Shown: in pieces, positions 1 through 7,969 of the stretch
How the letters are laid out: each line of letters opens with the position of its first letter
Numbering within the stretch: the stretch's first letter is position 1
Source of the DNA: an uncultured Candidatus Entotheonella sp.
GTDB lineage: Bacteria > Tectomicrobia > Entotheonellia > Entotheonellales > Entotheonellaceae
NCBI GenBank assembly: GCA_958295825.1
Contig: OY282375.1
Span: forward strand, 3,767,489-3,831,488
Reading direction: 5' to 3'
DNA length: 64,000 nucleotides
Made by a program: the position numbers and the translations under genes
Notes under the pieces: model-generated
Told to the model about the DNA's origin: nothing
Databases searched by the model: none
Seen by the model: the letters and a program-made list of their open reading frames with translations, nothing else

Positions 1-1
1 G

Positions 2-1558
2 GAGACCCCCTACACGCTGACCGTCATCGATGAAGACGGCGACACCGCAGAACTGCGCTTCACCATCACGGTGAGGGACCCCGTCGCCGCGCTGCGCGCT
101 CGTGGCCTCAAACTGGCCCTGGCCCATTTCGCTCGCGTGGTGGCGAGCGAGGCGGTGAACACCATTGGCGAACGCTTTGACCCGACCGCCTATACGTCGC
201 AGGCCATCGTGGGCGGTTATACCCTGGACGGCGCGTCGACGAGCAATTGGCAGGTGCGCAACGCCGCCTACGTGACCCTTGACGAAGCGTTGCGAGACCT
301 CGAACGCGTGCAGGAGGCTCAAGGGCGACCCTCGGGCCGTGAGTTGCTGTCGCAAAGCGCCTTCAACTTTCGCCTGAGCGGGGAAGGCGATGCCGGCAAC
401 GGTCATCTCCCGGCCTCCCCGCCCGGCGCGTCCGCCTTGTCTGTCGCCTCTCAGGAGGACGGCCGGGCACCCTGGACGCCGTGGGTGTGGGGCCGCGGCG
501 TGGTCAGCAACTTCTCCGGCACCAGGATTCCGAACGCCGACGTTCTGACCCTCTACCTGGGCGCCGACGTTCGTCCGCGTCCGTCGCTGATGTTGGGCGT
601 GGCCTTCTCTCACAGCACGGGTGAGGTGGCCTACGACCTGGGCGTGAGCGACGACGTCTTGGGCCGCGGCCACGTAGACGCGGCCCTGACCAGCGTGCTG
701 CCCTACGTTCACTGGGCGCCGCGCGCCGGACTGAGCGTGTGGGGCCTGTTGGGCGCGGGCACGGGTGAAGCGACGTTGTCGGATGAAAATGACGCCACCG
801 CCACCAATATCGGCCTGCGTCTGGCGGCCTTGGGCGGTCGCCATGATCTGGCGGCCTGGCAGGCCGTCACCCTGGCGGTCAAGACCGACGCCTTTGCGGT
901 GACGGTGACGTCGGATGCGGTGCCCGGTCTGGAGGCGGTCAGGGCGGCGGCGGAGCGGCTTCGGCTGCTGCTGGAGGGGCGCACTGCGGTGCTGTCGTCG
1001 GCCTCGAGTCTGGAGCTGAGCGTCGAGGTCGGCGCTCGCTGGGATGGCGGCGACGCCGGGCGCGGCTTGGGCATAGAGATGGGTGGCGGTTTCAGCTACC
1101 ATCACGCCGCCTTGGGGTTGCGCCTGGATGTCCGCGGTCGCTACCTGCTGGCGCACCAGCTGACAGGCTTCGAGGACTGGGGGGCGAGCGTGGCGCTGTC
1201 CCTGGACCCCGGCATTCCAGAGCGGGGCCTGTCGCTGACCCTGACGCCGGCGTGGGGCGTTGCGGCGAGCCAGATGCAGGGCTTGCTGAACCAGCCGGGG
1301 GTGACGCCGGTCATCAGCGCGGCGCCGGGCGGCGTGGACCTGGAGGTGGGCTACGGCCTGTCCGCGCTCGGGAATCGGGGCCTGGTCAAGTTCTACGGTG
1401 CCCTGTCGCAGAGCGGCGCAGACAGTCAGCGCTACCGTCTGGGCGGTCGTCTGACGCTGAACGAGCGGTTTGGCTTCAGCCTGGAAGTCGACCGCCAGCC
1501 GACCCTGGGGTCGGCGCCTGCCCACGGCGTCCAGGCCCGCTTCGAGATGGGCTACTGA
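2..1558 (+). CDS. Autotransporter-type surface protein, C-terminal part (5' end outside window)
   Basis: The frame is already open at base 2, so this is the last ~518 residues of a larger protein. A GTG at 71 is only an internal codon. The first residues (YTLTVIDEDGDTAELRF) match the end of an Ig/cadherin-like repeat of the kind found in long adhesins. After a low-complexity linker, roughly the last 330 residues alternate polar and hydrophobic residues, contain WVWGRGV, and end in an aromatic residue (FEMGY), as an outer-membrane beta-barrel does. Role inferred: surface adhesin or autotransporter anchored by the C-terminal barrel. Substrate and passenger function cannot be seen. Confidence 0.7.
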   Translation, partial: ETPYTLTVIDEDGDTAELRFTITVRDPVAALRARGLKLALAHFARVVASEAVNTIGERFDPTAYTSQAIVGGYTLDGASTSNWQVRNAAYVTLDEALRDLERVQEAQGRPSGRELLSQSAFNFRLSGEGDAGNGHLPASPPGASALSVASQEDGRAPWTPWVWGRGVVSNFSGTRIPNADVLTLYLGADVRPRPSLMLGVAFSHSTGEVAYDLGVSDDVLGRGHVDAALTSVLPYVHWAPRAGLSVWGLLGAGTGEATLSDENDATATNIGLRLAALGGRHDLAAWQAVTLAVKTDAFAVTVTSDAVPGLEAVRAAAERLRLLLEGRTAVLSSASSLELSVEVGARWDGGDAGRGLGIEMGGGFSYHHAALGLRLDVRGRYLLAHQLTGFEDWGASVALSLDPGIPERGLSLTLTPAWGVAASQMQGLLNQPGVTPVISAAPGGVDLEVGYGLSALGNRGLVKFYGALSQSGADSQRYRLGGRLTLNERFGFSLEVDRQPTLGSAPAHGVQARFEMGY

Positions 1559-1608
1559 GTCAGTTCGACCCTTGCCTCTGCCGTGAGGGAGATACGGGAG
1601 ACAAAGCC

Positions 1609-1857
1609 ATGCCGACCCTGCACTGGCTGACACGCGACGCCGACATCCATGCCGCCTCCCGTGTCCCCTATCGTCTGCTGGAAGAAGCGTCTGAGCTTTC
1701 CGCCGCTGAGCCGGACGCCGGCAACCTGCTCATCCAGGGCGACAACCTGGAAGCATTGAAGGCGCTGCTGCCGTTTAGGGTATACCGGATCCCCATTGAC
1801 AGGCGAATCCCGCTGAACAGCCGAGTTCATTTTCCGCCACATGCCAGCGAGCAGTAG
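1609..1857 (+). pseudogene. Type III restriction methylase (Mod), truncated N-terminus
   Basis: ATG 1609 follows GGGAGACAAAGCC. The first ~56 residues match the start of type III/Mod-like DNA methyltransferases: a HWLTRDAD start, a VPYRLLEE segment and then LLIQGDNLEALKALLPF. Intact relatives continue with a cysteine/IDPPYN catalytic motif. Here homology stops at about base 1776 and about 27 unrelated residues run to a stop at 1857. No catalytic motif remains, so this is a remnant. The break coincides with sequence that resembles the tip of a mobile element. Confidence 0.7.
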
Positions 1858-2008
1858 TCGTTCTCACCGCACGAATGAATGGCATTCACGACTTGAGATT
1901 ATTGGTGCCTGATCTGATGCATAACCTGGATTTCCTTGGAGCGCGGTCAGACCGTCCTCATCGGAGCGTCGTAACGTGGCTGCTAAAAAGGCCACGAGGA
2001 GAACTGCT
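1777..2008. other. Non-coding scrap; possible insertion-element end
   Basis: No convincing gene is seen. The stretch from about 1777 abruptly replaces Mod coding sequence, so it is probably one end of an insertion element or a recombination scar. I could not find a matching second end or a transposase here. The part from 1890 to 2008 looks like ordinary intergenic DNA ahead of the small gene at 2009. Confidence 0.3.
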
Positions 2009-2301
2009 ATGGAGCTTCACGAACTCGTCCTTGAGGTGAAGCAGCTTGAACGGCGGCTCATGCTCTACGAGGAGAAATACGGCATTCTCAGCCAGGATTT
2101 TACAACGCCCTGAAAGCGGGAAAGCTGTCACGCTACGATGATTTCGACGAAACCCGAACCGATTTCAGTCGGTGGAAAGGCATTTACGAAACTTGGCAAC
2201 GCCGCAAAACAGCCTGCAGCAAGCAACTCCAACAAGGCGACACTGCCGACGTACGGCGTGTGCAACTTGTTCGAAGAAAACTGCATACAAGGCATCCTTA
2301 G
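2009..2301 (+). pseudogene. Small antitoxin-like protein, frameshifted
   Basis: ATG 2009 has a good GAGGAGAA ribosome site. The first 31 residues (MELHELVLEVKQLERR, then LMLYEEKYGILSQDF) read to a TGA at 2111. Adding one T in the T-run near 2098 lets the protein continue as YNALKAGKLSRYDDF and TDFSRWKGIYETWQRR to a stop at 2299-2301. The joined product is a short, charged, helical protein like small proteins often encoded beside toxin genes. One base has probably been lost; a sequencing error is possible. Function unknown; antitoxin is a guess from size and composition. Confidence 0.5.
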
Positions 2302-2426
2302 AGCCCGCCCGCTGTAGACCTTGATCCACCTCCTGCCCAATCTCCTGACAAATAGCCTCTGCCCCAAATCCGACCCTGAATCCGCGGAAGATTGGTTGCC
2401 AAAGTGCTATTATCGAAACTTAATCA

Positions 2427-2463
2427 GATAATTATTGACAAAAATCGTTTGATTATCTAAATT
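2427..2463 (+). promoter_or_regulatory. Promoter with overlapping inverted repeat (putative operator) for the regulator/PIN operon
   Basis: TTGACA at 2435-2440, a 17-base spacer and TAAATT at 2458-2463 form a plausible sigma-70 promoter in an AT-rich stretch. GATAAT (2427-2432) and ATTATC (2452-2457) are inverted repeats flanking and overlapping the promoter, a usual layout for autorepression by an XRE-type protein such as the next gene's product. Confidence 0.5.
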
Positions 2464-2528
2464 ATTTTTATGTCCTTTGTTACGCTGCCGTACGGATGAG
2501 AGACGTGTCCAGCAACCTGGAGACCCCC

Positions 2529-3767
2529 ATGGTCATTGCAGCCGAAGAGATCGGGCAACGATTGCGATTCGCGCGTGAAAGCCGGCAAATCACCCAGGAA
2601 GACGCCGGTGTTATGCTCGGACTGCAGCGGTCCGCCATCAGCCTCATGGAATCCGGCCAGCGGCAGGTATCCACGCTCGAACTGATCCGTCTTGCGGACC
2701 TGTACGGACGGGCTATCGAATGGTTTGTGAACCCGAACATTCCACTCGAGCAAGAAGACCCGGTCGTCGCGCTCTTTCGCGCTGAGCCAGGTTTGCGAAA
2801 TGAAGACGTTCAGAGGCACGCCTCTCGCTGTCTGCGGCTCCTCAGAGAAGGGGCGTTGCTTCGACGGCTGGCCGGCCGCAGAACCGCCGCCTCCCTGCCG
2901 CGTTATGAACTGCCCTTCCCTCGAACGGTCGGACAGGCCATTGCTCAAGGGCAATTGGTGGCCGAGCAGGAGCGTCGACGTCTTGATCTCGGCAAAGCGC
3001 CTGTGCGAAACGTGCCTGAGACGTTGGCCCATCAGAACATCTGGACGGCCGCCCTGCCGTTGCCGAGCGAGATCTCCGGGCTCTTTCTGAGCAGCCCCGA
3101 CTTCGACATGGCGATTTTGGCTAACCTCACCCAACCGCCGGCGCGGCGGCGGTTTTCATACGCGCACGAATACGGCCATGCACTGATGGACCGCGATACG
3201 CCGGCTACGGTTACGAGTGTCCACAATGCCAAGACCAGGCCCGAGCAGCGAGCCAACGCCTTTGCAGCCGCCTTCCTCATGCCCGCGGAGGGAACGCGGG
3301 ATTTTCTGTACAACTTGGGCAAAGGAAGAGGCGCCCGCCACGAGGAAGCGGCGGTGGATGCCGTCACCGAAGCGGGCATTCGGGGAACGTTGCGAAACCC
3401 GGCGCGTGCGCAGAACGTGACCTACGCAGATGCGGCGTTGTTGGCCCGGCACTTTGGCGCCAGCTACGCGGCGTCGATTTGGCGCCTGCGTGGCTTGAAT
3501 CTCGTGAGCGTCGAACATACCCAAGCGCTCCTCAGCCAGACCGAAGAGGCCAACCGCTATCTGCGTGCGGTAAACGCATTTTCCGACCTGGATGATGCCG
3601 AAGCCGAAGCGCCCGTCGAGGGGCATCAGGACCACGAGTTGCACGGGCAGGTCCTGTCGCTGGCCTTGGAAGCATGGTGGCGCGGCGAGATTTCGCAGGG
3701 CAAGCTGCTCGAAGTGGGTCGGCTGTTGGATATTGAGGATGAGACGATCCTCGACCTGGCCGATTGA
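2529..3767 (+). CDS. XRE-family regulator fused to ImmA/IrrE (M78) metallopeptidase domain
   Basis: 412 residues from ATG 2529, chosen because GGAG lies about six bases upstream; an in-frame ATG at 2496 has no ribosome site. Residues ~8-60 form a helix-turn-helix (IGQRLRFARESRQITQE... SAISLMESGQRQV). A zinc-protease motif HEYGH (H213, E214, H217) identifies a COG2856/M78 domain. Such fusions usually repress their own operon and act as antitoxins, or as regulators relieved by proteolysis. The PIN gene starts 10 bases downstream and the patatin gene overlaps that, so the three form one transcription unit. Inferred role: antitoxin or regulator of the PIN protein. Confidence 0.85.
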   Translation: MVIAAEEIGQRLRFARESRQITQEDAGVMLGLQRSAISLMESGQRQVSTLELIRLADLYGRAIEWFVNPNIPLEQEDPVVALFRAEPGLRNEDVQRHASRCLRLLREGALLRRLAGRRTAASLPRYELPFPRTVGQAIAQGQLVAEQERRRLDLGKAPVRNVPETLAHQNIWTAALPLPSEISGLFLSSPDFDMAILANLTQPPARRRFSYAHEYGHALMDRDTPATVTSVHNAKTRPEQRANAFAAAFLMPAEGTRDFLYNLGKGRGARHEEAAVDAVTEAGIRGTLRNPARAQNVTYADAALLARHFGASYAASIWRLRGLNLVSVEHTQALLSQTEEANRYLRAVNAFSDLDDAEAEAPVEGHQDHELHGQVLSLALEAWWRGEISQGKLLEVGRLLDIEDETILDLAD

Positions 3768-3777
3768 GGCGCTTTGA

Positions 3778-4293
3778 ATGGCGCGCCAAGACCCGGCGAC
3801 GATCGTTCTGGATACGTCGGTCCTGCTGAATTTCGTGAACATCGGTCGCATTGAATTGCTTGGTCAACTCGACAAATCGGTCGTGCTGCCCGACCAAGTT
3901 CTTGATGAGATACGGCGCCCGGCACAGAGAGAGGCGGTCGAAGATGCCGTGACGGCAGGCATCCTTGATTTACAAAGCATCCACAATCCGGCGGAAGTCG
4001 CCCTGTTTGCCGACCTGCGGGCAGACGGTCGGCTTGGCGCCGGTGAATGCGCCGTCCTGGCTGTTGCGCTTACCCGGCATTGGGTCGCCGGACTTCAGGA
4101 CCGCAGGGCGCGCCTTGAGGGTCAACGCCGTCGTGAAGACTTGGCGCTCTGTCAGACGGAGGACTTGGTGTTGACGCTGATTCAGGCCGGACACCTGACC
4201 CTCGAAGAGGCCGATGGGTTTCTTGCCGAGTGGGCGATACAGCACCGCTTTAAAGCGAGGCTTGCCAGTTTTCGTGATCTGATGCCCACATGA
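3778..4293 (+). CDS. PIN-domain ribonuclease-like protein (DUF3368-like)
   Basis: 171 residues. An N-terminal IVLDTSVLLNF carries the first acidic residue of a PIN active site, and LGAGECAVLAVAL near residue 80-95 supplies a conserved acidic residue, with further acidic residues later. PIN proteins are usually metal-dependent RNases and the toxins of toxin-antitoxin pairs. It directly follows the XRE-M78 gene (10-base gap) and its stop overlaps the ATG of the patatin gene (ATGA, 4290-4293), so all three are probably translated from one message. Probable toxin of this module; the RNA target is unknown. Confidence 0.75.
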   Translation: MARQDPATIVLDTSVLLNFVNIGRIELLGQLDKSVVLPDQVLDEIRRPAQREAVEDAVTAGILDLQSIHNPAEVALFADLRADGRLGAGECAVLAVALTRHWVAGLQDRRARLEGQRRREDLALCQTEDLVLTLIQAGHLTLEEADGFLAEWAIQHRFKARLASFRDLMPT

Positions 4294-4574
4294 TTCATAA
4301 ACAAGAGGGCAAAGAGTTGGAACTGGACATCGGAGAAACCAAATCTGTGGGTAAGCCGTTTTACATCCTATCCATTGACGGGGGTGGATTCCGCGGGCTC
4401 TTTGCAGCTCATCTGCTGAAGAGGATGGAAGAGGAGTGGCAAATCGATTGGAGAAACCGTTTTGGTCTTATGGCGGGCACCAGTACAGGGGCAATTCTGA
4501 CCGCCGGTTTGGCCTGTGGAAAGTCTGCTGCGCAGTTAGGGCCTGTTGACATTCATATAGTCCATCGTCTGTAA
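4290..4574 (+). pseudogene. Patatin-like phospholipase, truncated by IS
   Basis: The ATG overlaps the PIN stop. The N-terminus carries both halves of a patatin active region: the oxyanion loop DGGGFRG (residues 30-36) and the nucleophile elbow GTSTG (63-67, Ser65). The catalytic Asp and the rest of the lipase fold are missing: after ~82 native residues the frame enters the insertion sequence at 4538 and stops at 4572-4574. Bacterial patatins linked to regulators often act as membrane-degrading effectors. Here the operon context suggests an effector attached to the regulator/PIN pair, now inactivated. Confidence 0.75.
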
Positions 4575-5378
4575 TTGAGGGGAATTCAACCCTCAATCCA
4601 GATCAGCCAAGTGGAGGTGGACACGTGGCGCGAAGAATCCTCAGCGACTCGCAATGGGCACGCGTGGCGCCCCTACTACCTGGAAAGAACGGCGATCCAG
4701 GACGCTCCGCGAGAGACAATCGGGAGTTCCTCGAAGCCGTCCTGTGGATGGCTCGCACCGGAGCTCCATGGCGCGATTTACCCACCGAGTTCGGGCTGTG
4801 GAACTCGGTGTTCCAACGTTTTCGGAGGTGGGCGCGGAAAGGCGTCTTCGAGCGAGCCTTCAAGGAATGATCAGCCGCCGCCGACTTCGAGTACGTGCTG
4901 ATCGACGGCTCCATCAACACGGGGCCGGGGCTCAAGGGGGACCCGCAGCCAAGCCGTCGGTCGCTCGCGGGGTGGCCCAAGCACGAAGATCAGCGTGAGG
5001 GTCGACGCCCTGGGCAATTTGGTGAAATTCGTCCTGCTGCCGGGCCAGCGCCACGACCTGATCGGCGTTCCTTCTTTGCTTGATGGCGTCGCGTTCGAGG
5101 CGTTGATTGCAGAGCGAGCCTACGACAGCAACGCCTTGCGCGCCGAGTTGAAAGAGCGGGGTGCGACGGCGGTGATTCCCCCCAAGTCGAATCGCGTTGA
5201 TGAGATCGACTACGACGTGGAGATGTACAAGTGGCGTCATCTGGTGGAGCATTTCTTTTGTAACCTCAAACACTTCCGTCGTCTTGCGATGCGTTTTGAG
5301 AAGACGGACGTCAGTTACGCCGCGATGATTCATGCGGTGAGTTCTCGCTTGGCGCTTGCCTAAATGTCAACAGGCCCT
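4538..5378 (+). mobile_element. IS5-family (IS427-like) insertion sequence, 841 bp, with 4-bp target duplication
   Basis: The ends are inverted: AGGGCCTGTTGACATT at 4538-4553 and its complement ending at 5378. AGTT occurs immediately outside both ends (4534-4537 and 5379-5382), so a 4-bp target duplication is visible. Size, terminal GGGCCTG and the encoded transposase fit the IS427 group of IS5. The element interrupts the patatin gene on its left and abuts a truncated methylase gene on its right. Its transposase is broken, so it can no longer move by itself. Confidence 0.85.
4625..5363 (+). pseudogene. IS427-like transposase, broken by a stop and frameshifts
   Basis: The first part (4625-4870) reads from LSDSQWARVAPLLPG to WRDLPTEFGLWNSVFQ, the N-terminal IS5 transposase domain. 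An in-frame TGA at 4868 interrupts it; the same frame then resumes with DFEYVLIDGSI (first DDE aspartate). Two shifts between ~4905 and 4945 move reading to the frame that ends at 5363: VRVDALGNLVKFVLLPGQRHD, IAERAYDSNALR (second Asp) and MYKWRHLVEHFFC (Glu region). All three catalytic blocks survive but in pieces, so the product is not made intact. Confidence 0.85.
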
Positions 5379-5654
5379 AGTTCTTAGGAAATCCCCCTCG
5401 AGTACGCTGACATGAGGGTTGCTGCGGAATTGGGAATTGGCTTCGAGGGCAAGTTGCCTGTCAAGCTCTATGCCGGTTATGTGCGGTAACTGCGTTCGGG
5501 CCGCTGCAGACCAGCGCAGGATTCCCTTTATAAAAGCGCCCCCACCGCAACCGGGATCAAGGAGATGCTCTTCGGAACCAACTATCCTCCCCTCGAACAA
5601 AAGGCTGACCATGTGGTCGACGAGCTTACTGGGCGTGGGCACGAATCCTCTCAT
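5379..5654 (-). pseudogene. DNA methyltransferase, N-terminal fragment cut at the IS
   Basis: ATG 5654 is preceded by GGAGAGGG. The fragment encodes FVPTPSKLVDHMVSLLF followed by the SAM-binding motif LLDPGCGGGAFIKGI and ITGIELDRQLA, typical of N6-adenine methylases associated with type I/IIG or BREX-like systems. It stops in IS sequence after GDFLRT, before the expected NPPY catalytic motif. The gene runs towards the IS, tail to tail with the patatin fragment on the other side. No function is expected from what remains. Confidence 0.7.
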
Positions 5655-5733
5655 TAACGCAAATCCCTCTCCCCAACTCAAACCTGAAAGGGCAAGAACC
5701 GGCTCAGTCTCGTGATAGCCCCACAAAGAATCC

Positions 5734-6921
5734 CTAATCCGCCGGAGCCAGCACCGACTCCCGGTCCTTGAAGGCAGGCATGACGTCGCGCGCGAACCAC
5801 TCCAGTTGTTCCACGATGACCTGCCGGGGGGTGCCGACGGGGTGGCTGACGCTGACCCTCTCGACGCCAGGGTAGCGGGCTTCGACGGCCTGAAGCTGCT
5901 CGATGACGAGATCGGGCGGGCCGCAGAAGAAGCCGCCGGCGTCGACGGCTTGTTGGAGGCTTGGGAGGCCGGCAGTGGGCGCCTTGGCGGGATCCGCCAG
6001 GTCGGCGATTTGCTGGTCGCTGAGGGCGCGGACGAGGCGCAGGGGGCCGAACATTTTGAGATTTTCTTCAAACCAGGGGGCGGCTTCTCGGATGGCCTGT
6101 TCGCGCGTGGGGGCGAGGTGGAAGTGGAAGCCGAAGCTCAGGTCGGTGCCGAGCTCGGCGTCGCGGCCGGTGCGGACGACGGCGTCACGGTATGCCTCGA
6201 CGACTTTGTGCATGGCGCCGCCTTCGGCCACGCCGCCGCCGATAATCCCCTTGATGCCGTGCTTGGCCATGAAGTCCAGGGCGCGCGGGGAGGCGCTCTG
6301 AATAGGCTGCCAGCACTCGACCGGCTGTCGTAGCGGACGCGGTACCAGCGTGATCTCCTTCAGCTCGTAGCCGCGATACGGGACGTTGGGCGGCAGCGTG
6401 TAATTCTTGCCGCGGTGCGAAAACGATTCCTCTTTGAAGGACTTGAGGATGATTTCCACCTGCTCCTCGAACAGTTCGCGATTGGCCGCTTGATCCAGCA
6501 GCGGCGAGCCGAACGTTTCGATCTCGCGGGTGTGGTAGCCGCGCCCAACGCCAAAAATAACCCGCCCGCCGGTGAGGACGTCTGCAGTGGCGAAATCCTC
6601 AGCCAGGCGCAGGGGGTGCCACATGGGCGCAATGTTGAAGCCGCAGCCGATGCGCAGACGCTGCGTCAGGTGCGTCAGGTGCAGAGCCAGCATCAGAACG
6701 TTCGGAATGCACTCGTAGCCCTCGGGCTGAAAGTGGTGCTCGGCCAGCCAAAAGGTGTCATATCCCTGCTCGTCCATCACCTGCGCGATGGCCTGCGCCT
6801 TGTCGTACGTGGTGACCAGGTACTCGTTGGAAAACCGCCGGTCGTTCACCGCGGTACCACCGTAACCGACGTTGTCCATGTCCACGTGCCCGGCGTACAA
6901 GCTGTCGAATTTGCTGATCAT
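5734..6921 (-). CDS. LLM-class flavin-dependent oxidoreductase (luciferase-like monooxygenase)
   Basis: 395 residues. The sequence shows a luciferase-like TIM-barrel: YDTFWLAEHHF near residue 60, IGCGFNIAPMWHPLRLAED and the conserved GRVIFGVGRGYHTREIE in the middle. Family members use FMNH2 (or F420) and O2 to oxidise small organic substrates, often in carbon-sulfur or carbon-nitrogen bond cleavage. Its start lies just downstream of the ABC transporter genes on the same strand (45-base gap), so it may process the imported compound. The substrate cannot be predicted. Confidence 0.85.
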   Translation of the reverse strand: MISKFDSLYAGHVDMDNVGYGGTAVNDRRFSNEYLVTTYDKAQAIAQVMDEQGYDTFWLAEHHFQPEGYECIPNVLMLALHLTHLTQRLRIGCGFNIAPMWHPLRLAEDFATADVLTGGRVIFGVGRGYHTREIETFGSPLLDQAANRELFEEQVEIILKSFKEESFSHRGKNYTLPPNVPYRGYELKEITLVPRPLRQPVECWQPIQSASPRALDFMAKHGIKGIIGGGVAEGGAMHKVVEAYRDAVVRTGRDAELGTDLSFGFHFHLAPTREQAIREAAPWFEENLKMFGPLRLVRALSDQQIADLADPAKAPTAGLPSLQQAVDAGGFFCGPPDLVIEQLQAVEARYPGVERVSVSHPVGTPRQVIVEQLEWFARDVMPAFKDRESVLAPAD

Positions 6922-6965
6922 AACCCTTCCCTCCTTTGCGCCAACATCGTCCCGCGACCCTGGCG

Positions 6966-7955
6966 CTATTCATTAAGCTTGTGCCGCAGAAAGCCCAGCA
7001 GCCCCTGCGGCATGTAAATCACCATGATCGTGAATAGCAGGCCAACGGGAATCAGGTAGTACTCGGGACTCCAATACGTGCTGAACAGTTCCTTGAGCAG
7101 CACGAACACCCCGGCGCCCAGGACGGGGCCGGCCAACGTGCCGATGCCGCCCAGCACGTTGTAGATCACCGTTTCGCCCGATTGCAGGAAGAAAAAGTAA
7201 TCCGGTGCCGCGTAGGCGTTGAAGATGCCGTACAGTGCCCCGGACAGTCCGGCGACCAGCGCCGAGAGCATGACCATGCCCATTTTATGGCGCTCCACGT
7301 TGTAGCCGATGGCCCGCGTGCGCGGCTCGTTCTCTCGGATGGCCTGCAGCACCTTGCCGAACGGCGATTGGGTGACGCGGCGGCAGAACACGTAGCACAG
7401 CGCCACCACCGCCAGCACGAACCAGTGCATCGACATCGTCGTGAACTCGGCCGCGAACAGCCCCAGGAACGACAGCCGCGGCGGGCTGAACACGAGGCCG
7501 TTTTCGCCGCCGGTGACGTCGGTCCAGGTGAAGACGATGACCCAGAAGATCTGTGCAAACACCAGCGTGGTGATCGAGAAATAGATGTCGCGCAGGCGGG
7601 TGGAATAGAAGGCGACGAAGATGCCCATGACGGCCGCCCCCGCCAGACCCAGAAGCAGCGCCAGCCACAGGGCGAAGGGGGATTCCGTCCACGTCAGGGC
7701 GTAGGCGGCGCCGTAGCAGCCGGTGCCGAAGAACAGGGCGTGCCCGAAGGACACCATGCCCACATAGCCGATCAGCAGGTCAGACGACATGGCCAGGAGG
7801 CCAAGGATCAGCACCTCGGTGAGCAACCGTTGCCAGAAGCTGTTCGGGAACCACAGGGGCACCACGGCCAGCACCGCCACCACCACGAGGAAGGCGATCC
7901 AGAATCCAGGCTTTTCGGCGCTCCGTGTGCCGGCCATGCGAACCTCTGCTGTCAC
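6966..7955 (-). CDS. livM: Branched-chain amino-acid-type ABC transporter permease (LivM family)
   Basis: 329 residues from GTG 7955, chosen because AGGAGAGAGGAG lies just upstream and it sits 14 bases after the livH stop; an ATG at 7937 is the alternative. There are about nine hydrophobic segments and the family signature LIGYVGMVSFGHALFFGTG, with LSALVAGLSGALYG later. It pairs with LivH to form the inner-membrane channel of a HAAT importer. LivM-type permeases also serve urea and aromatic or short-chain substrates, so the cargo is not fixed by homology. Confidence 0.9.
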   Translation of the reverse strand: MTAEVRMAGTRSAEKPGFWIAFLVVVAVLAVVPLWFPNSFWQRLLTEVLILGLLAMSSDLLIGYVGMVSFGHALFFGTGCYGAAYALTWTESPFALWLALLLGLAGAAVMGIFVAFYSTRLRDIYFSITTLVFAQIFWVIVFTWTDVTGGENGLVFSPPRLSFLGLFAAEFTTMSMHWFVLAVVALCYVFCRRVTQSPFGKVLQAIRENEPRTRAIGYNVERHKMGMVMLSALVAGLSGALYGIFNAYAAPDYFFFLQSGETVIYNVLGGIGTLAGPVLGAGVFVLLKELFSTYWSPEYYLIPVGLLFTIMVIYMPQGLLGFLRHKLNE

Positions 7956-7969
7956 CGTCTCCTCTCTCC

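Noticed and set aside
4868..4870. In-frame TGA in the IS427-like transposase as a second selenocysteine codon
   Set aside because: The codon is not at a catalytic cysteine, no SECIS-like hairpin follows, and the gene also has frameshifts, so it is a nonsense mutation.
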